9,200 nt of DNA from a bacterium (GTDB taxonomy: Bacteria > Planctomycetota > JACOTG01 > JAUIME01), in the NCBI GenBank assembly GCA_030433195.1, contig JAUIME010000154.1, positions 1-9,200 on the forward strand, written 5' to 3'. The notes under the pieces are model-generated. The model made no database searches and was not told the DNA's origin. It saw nothing but the letters and a program-made list of their open reading frames with translations. Of the stretch, positions 7,901 through 9,200 are shown piece after piece. Each line of letters starts with the position of its first letter. Position 1 is the stretch's first letter. The position numbers and the translations under genes are program-made.

Positions 7901-8010
7901 CCGCCCTCGTCGGTACGGGAGTCGCCGTCGCCGGACTCGCCGGTTGGGGACTTGCCACTGCGGGATGGGCCGGTGCTCGACTCGGCGGTCTTCCTCGTGC
8001 GGGGCGTCAT
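2182..8010 (-). CDS. uvrA: Double-length UvrA (tandem-fused excinuclease ABC subunit A)
   Basis: This 1942-residue protein is the damage-recognition ATPase of nucleotide excision repair, which binds DNA lesions and loads UvrB. Ordinary UvrA is about 940 residues; here two full units are joined head to tail. Unit 1 has Walker A Lys75 and Lys678, signatures LSGGETQR (519-526) and LSGGEAQR (861-868), and Walker B LDEP (544-547) and FDEP (891-894). Unit 2 has Lys1048 and Lys1641, LSGGESQR (1482-1489) and LSGGEAQR (1824-1831), and LDEP (1507-1510 and 1850-1853). Zinc-ligand CxxC pairs are present in both units: 158/161 with 438/441, 294/297 with 318/321, 771/774 with 794/797, and 1131/1134 with 1401/1404, 1264/1267 with 1288/1291, 1734/1737 with 1757/1760. 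Both units keep about 130 residues where UvrB binds. Residues 1-40 are a low-complexity Ser/Thr/Gly/Asp leader. The ATG start has a GGGAG 11 bases upstream; Val43 (GTG) is a less likely alternative. UvrA normally acts as a dimer, so the fusion probably folds as a built-in dimer. Confidence 0.97.
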   Translation of the reverse strand: MTPRTRKTAESSTGPSRSGKSPTGESGDGDSRTDEGGSTDTLVLRGVRQNNLRGFDLDIPHGSFAVITGVSGSGKSSLAFQTLYAEGQRRYVESFSAYARQFLDRMSRPDVDTAEGILPAIAIEATNNVRTSRSTVATMTEIADHLKVLFARTATLYCGSCGKAVRRDDPASIATSIRAEAEAADPAPKMALVTFPVPRPADLDRDAFLDELEREGFRRVFIDGEVVRTRQLRDDEDDRIAGDTTRVVLDRIKFPVTDQRLADSLEQALELGSGHLEVRLDGGEPLSFSRELHCARCDLEYRDPVPNLFSFNSPVGACEACHGFGRVLTLDDERIVPDPRLPIRDGAIKPWRTEKTEPEFETLLDFCRRAKIPVTRPFGELTERQQRLVLEGEQPSKARPRERDRFGGVYAWFRKLEKKTYKMHVRVLLSRYRGYVPCPECHETRLKPDALGYRIAGKTIADVYAMTIRDAVAYFDSLEFPPGLAKAAEPVLIELRPRLTYLEEVGLDYLSLGRASRTLSGGETQRVNLTTALGSALVNTMYILDEPSIGLHARDAQRVIRVLKDLRARGNTVLVVEHDPAMMREADLVVDIGPNAGRDGGKLLHCGPLETLLDHPESLTAAFLSGRESVPIPKKRRPPRDDRAIHIRNATEHNLRGVDATIPLGLFTCVTGVSGSGKSTLVHDVLYGNARRRRGEVVENVGACDGIEGLDRIGDIVLVDAAPVATTSRSNPATYSGAWDGFRELLAQAPLARERRYSPRTFSFNVSAGRCETCQGEGYERVEMQFLSDVHLPCPDCEGRRFKRAVLEVELEGASVAEILDMTAAEALERFGSRPEIERSLRPLVTVGLGYLRLGQPLPTLSGGEAQRLKLAAHLRDAASSKSGAPSLFLFDEPTTGLHLADIRVLLAALDALVEAGHTVVVIEHHLDVIRSADHVIDLGPEGGAEGGEIVAVGTPEEVAASDRSATAPFLREALESAGKKKRRKTRRKSASSPDPSPATTVREALVPVTAPTDIFVRGAREHNLRDVDVRVPRDEFVVVTGPSGSGKSTLAFDILFAEGQRRYLDSLSAYARQFVAPMKRPDIDSLTGIPPTIAIEQRTTRGGRNSTLATMTEIYHFVRLLYWRIGRLHCPDCHIEIGALSPAQVRDEVRDTYARRSIAVLAPIVRGRKGYHKDVFERGARTGIREARVDGAFVAFDADTIPALERFVEHDVDWVVARLEVGPETEGQLDAALRRAFDLGNGMASVIGEDDDEPHLVSLHRTCPSCRRAFEELDPRLFSFNSRHGQCPECKGSGLAEELDPVLMVADTRRSLADGGLEIFQRAPIARAIDADNVLREAKELGKIPIDVPIADLRESQWNRFFRAQGDFTGLVPRLLRLRRRTQRKAVHKHLDSFVSLHDCPECDGRRLRDTALSVEVHGTTIDALTSMSVDAAIAHFEGFALSGRDAAIGDRLVESILAKLQFLRDVGLGYLTLGRRADTLSGGESQRIRLAAQLGSNLTGACYVLDEPTIGIHPRDNTRLLGTLRSLRDRGNTIVVVEHDEETMRAADWLIDMGPGGGSRGGELVCEGTPKTVARSKRSRTAAFLRNDTQDVFRPERREGRGEHALRVLGARANNLKRIDVSVPLNAVVAVTGVSGSGKSTLVHEILYKGLRRAITGSAVRPGDHDGIDGAERLQRVVQVDQSPIGRTPRSIPASYVGFLDEIRGLFAMTNEARARGYEPGRFSFNVAGGRCESCSGQGRIRMEMSFLPDVHIDCDTCGGKRFDEETLAVRFRGKSIAEVLAMSFDEADTFFASIPAVQSYTKFLVDIGLGYLTLGQPSNTLSGGEAQRIKLARELGSASRQGTLYILDEPTTGLHPSDVAGLLSLLHGLVEQGHSVVVIEHNIPVVASADWVIDLGPEGGDAGGRVIAEGHPLDFASDETSVTARYLHEFFERRGEVPR
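4981..5079 (-). other. Basic linker between the two UvrA units (residues 978-1010)
   Basis: The joint between the units starts with a Lys/Arg-rich run, GKKKRRKTRRK (979-989), followed by a Ser/Pro/Ala/Thr-rich stretch with no domain character. It looks like a flexible, DNA-attracting tether. The second unit then resumes with FVRGAREHNLRDVDVRVP (1016-1033), which matches the normal N-terminus of a UvrA. Confidence 0.8.
5080..8010 (-). other. UvrA fusion, first unit (residues 1-977)
   Basis: This region encodes the first complete UvrA unit. Its opening block, GVSGSGKSSLAF (69-80) then YAEGQRRYVESFSAYARQF (84-102), and the block TVATMTEIADHLKVLFAR (135-152), are recognisable as the start of a UvrA. 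The spacing of the two Walker A lysines is 603 residues, close to the 609 of E. coli UvrA (Lys37 and Lys646). The first signature reads LSGGETQRVNL, a mild departure from the usual LSGGEAQRIRL. It is homologous to the second unit but clearly diverged from it, so the duplication is old and not an assembly artefact. Confidence 0.88.
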
Positions 8011-8044
8011 GAGGCGGCGAACTCCCGAAGGTGCGGGGCGCGCC
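8011..8044 (-). promoter_or_regulatory. Short serB-uvrA spacer with a weak ribosome binding site
   Basis: The 34-base gap carries GGGAG (8026-8022 read on the minus strand) 11 bases before the uvrA ATG, a slightly long spacing. There is no terminator hairpin and no room for a full promoter within the gap, so uvrA is probably cotranscribed with serB, or is read from a promoter inside serB. No LexA-type box is visible: a single GTTC half-site lacks its GAAC partner. Confidence 0.5.
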
Positions 8045-8677
8045 TCATGGAAGGAGCGAAGCCAACGCCTCGAGATCGTCTTCGTCGAAGACGATCGTGG
8101 CGGCCTCGCGAACGAGCGGCTTCGCCTGGACCGCGATGCTCGTGCTCGCCTCCCGGAACATCGCGATGTCGGTCGCTCCGTCGCCGACCGCGACCGTACG
8201 GCTCGGCGGAATGTCGAGCGCTTCCTGCAGTTCGCGCAGCACGTCGCCCTTGTTGGAACTCACGTGCAGGACGGCGTCCGGCAGTAGCCGTCCGTCGGCA
8301 TCGAATCGCAGTTCGTTCGCGAAGAGGTGGTCGGGTTCGCATTGCTCGCGGCGGAGGACGGTGCCGAGGACGTCGAGGAATCCACCCGAGATGATAGCAA
8401 TCCGATAGTCGCGACGGCGCAGTTCCGACCATAGCGCTCCGCCGCCCGGACGCAAGCCGACGCGCGCGGCCACGCGATCGACGTCGTCACGTCGAAGGCC
8501 GCCGAGCAGCGCGAGTCGCTGGCGCATGGCTTCGGTGAAGTCGAGCGTCCCGCCCATCGTGCGGGCGGTGACGGCCGCCACCTCTTCGTACACACCGGCT
8601 TCGCGCGCGAGTTCGTCGATGACTTCCCCGGGCGCGAGGGTCGAATCGAAGTCGAAGGCGATGAGGCGCATCGGCAT
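8045..8677 (-). CDS. serB: Phosphoserine phosphatase, single-domain HAD type
   Basis: This 210-residue cytosolic enzyme should convert O-phospho-L-serine to L-serine, the last step of serine synthesis. HAD motifs are in order: motif I DFDST with nucleophile Asp9 and acid/base Asp11; substrate-contacting Glu18 in GEVIDELAREAGV; cap helices (about 25-75); motif II SGGF with Ser97; motif III Lys143; motif IV GDGATD (165-170) with metal-binding Asp166 and Asp170. Length and layout match the compact SerB of Methanocaldococcus (about 211 residues) rather than E. coli SerB (322), which has an extra N-terminal domain. Motif IV has Thr169 where SerB proteins usually have Asn (GDGAND). The start at 8677 lies 6 bases after the serA stop; the second Met at codon 3 is also possible. 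Adjacency to serA strongly supports the phosphoserine role over other HAD phosphatases. Confidence 0.93.
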   Translation of the reverse strand: MPMRLIAFDFDSTLAPGEVIDELAREAGVYEEVAAVTARTMGGTLDFTEAMRQRLALLGGLRRDDVDRVAARVGLRPGGGALWSELRRRDYRIAIISGGFLDVLGTVLRREQCEPDHLFANELRFDADGRLLPDAVLHVSSNKGDVLRELQEALDIPPSRTVAVGDGATDIAMFREASTSIAVQAKPLVREAATIVFDEDDLEALASLLP

Positions 8678-8683
8678 GCGGCT

Positions 8684-9200
8684 TCAGCTCACCCCGACCG
8701 GGGCCGAAGGCTCGGTCGCGAACCGGATGACGCGCGCCGACGTGACGTTCTCCAAAGAGAGCAGCTCGGACAGCGCCTCGGGCTCGACGTCGTTGTCGAG
8801 GTTGAGCACGGAAATCGCTTCGCCCCCGATCACCGTTCGCCCGAGCCGGAACTCGGCCACGTTGATGCCGTAGCGGCCCAAGACCGATCCGACGCGGCCG
8901 ATGACGCCCGGGACGTCGCGGTTTGTCATGACCAAGAGCACTCCCTCCGGTCGCGCTTCGAGCGGGTAGCGGTCGAGCTGCACGATCCGCGGCTTGTTCT
9001 TCTGGAACAGGGTTCCGGCGACGGAGTGCTCGACGTCGCCCGAGCGGATCTCGATGGAGATCACGCTCGAGTAGTCCTCGGCCTCGGGCGACCGCGACTC
9101 TTCGAAGCGAATCCCGCGCTCGCGCGCCACCGAGAGCGCGTTCACGTAGTTGACCGACTCGCCGACCGCGGGCTCGAGGATCTTCTTGAGGATCGACGCG
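8684..9200 (-). CDS. serA: D-3-phosphoglycerate dehydrogenase, C-terminal part (partial, N-terminus beyond the right edge)
   Basis: The last 171 residues of SerA are present and the frame is open to the window edge, so the gene continues beyond it; the GTG at 9145 is an internal valine and not the start. The segment opens with KKILEPAVGESVNYVNALSV (5-24) typical of the allosteric substrate-binding (ASB) domain of long-form SerA, which runs to about residue 83 and includes GTLF and LDRYPLEA. An ACT regulatory domain follows (about 86-160), with NRDVPGVIGRVGSVLGRYGI (93-112), NVAEF and GGEAISVLNLD. SerA oxidises 3-phosphoglycerate to 3-phosphohydroxypyruvate with NAD+, the first step of serine synthesis, and ACT domains bind serine for feedback inhibition. 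The NAD-binding and catalytic domains are not in view. It is followed after 6 bases by serB, which indicates an operon; serC is not in the window. Confidence 0.95.
   Translation of the reverse strand, partial: ASILKKILEPAVGESVNYVNALSVARERGIRFEESRSPEAEDYSSVISIEIRSGDVEHSVAGTLFQKNKPRIVQLDRYPLEARPEGVLLVMTNRDVPGVIGRVGSVLGRYGINVAEFRLGRTVIGGEAISVLNLDNDVEPEALSELLSLENVTSARVIRFATEPSAPVGVS

Noticed and set aside
2182..8010. The long UvrA as an assembly duplication
   Set aside because: The two units are clearly different in sequence, share one frame and are joined by a unique linker, so a collapsed or repeated read is unlikely.
8011..8044. LexA/SOS box ahead of uvrA
   Set aside because: Only a GTTC half-site is present; neither GAAC-N4-GTTC nor CTGT-N8-ACAG can be found.
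7186..8394. A 402-codon plus-strand frame spanning uvrA and serB
   Set aside because: It is antisense to two conserved genes and turns into an arginine-rich low-complexity product.
8684..9145. A separate 153-residue ACT-domain gene starting at 9145
   Set aside because: The frame continues upstream to the window edge with sequence typical of SerA, so the GTG at 9145 is an internal valine codon.

Overview
The window is GC-rich, gene-dense bacterial DNA with five complete or edge-cut genes plus one long fused gene, and the largest non-coding gap is only 120 bases. TCG, GCG, CGC and GTC codons dominate. A double-length UvrA, as known from Chlamydia, together with a FIST-domain protein and the overall composition, suggests a high-GC member of the Planctomycetota or another PVC-related lineage. 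That placement is an inference and is not proven by anything here.

Layout from left to right. Positions 1-350 (minus) hold the first 116 codons of a FIST-domain sensor protein, cut by the window edge. Positions 351-470 are a divergent intergenic region with a strong Shine-Dalgarno sequence and a repeated GTTGTTTTG word. Positions 471-2167 (plus) hold a two-gene hipB-hipA toxin-antitoxin operon, with the genes overlapping by GTGA. After a 14-base convergent junction, positions 2182-8010 (minus) encode a 1942-residue UvrA made of two complete UvrA units in tandem, with four ATPase modules and every expected zinc-binding cysteine pair. Positions 8045-8677 (minus) encode a single-domain phosphoserine phosphatase (SerB). 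Positions 8684-9200 (minus) hold the C-terminal part of D-3-phosphoglycerate dehydrogenase (SerA), cut by the right edge.

The genes form three groups. serA, serB and uvrA run in one direction with gaps of 6 and 34 bases and may be one transcript: the first and last enzymes of serine synthesis followed by the damage sensor of nucleotide excision repair. hipBA is a self-contained toxin-antitoxin pair in which HipB should bind and repress both the toxin and its own promoter. The FIST protein is probably a small-ligand sensor and is divergently transcribed from hipBA. The most notable item is the fused UvrA. I found no mobile element, CRISPR array, tRNA, rRNA or clear terminator, and no strong evidence for a wholly new system.
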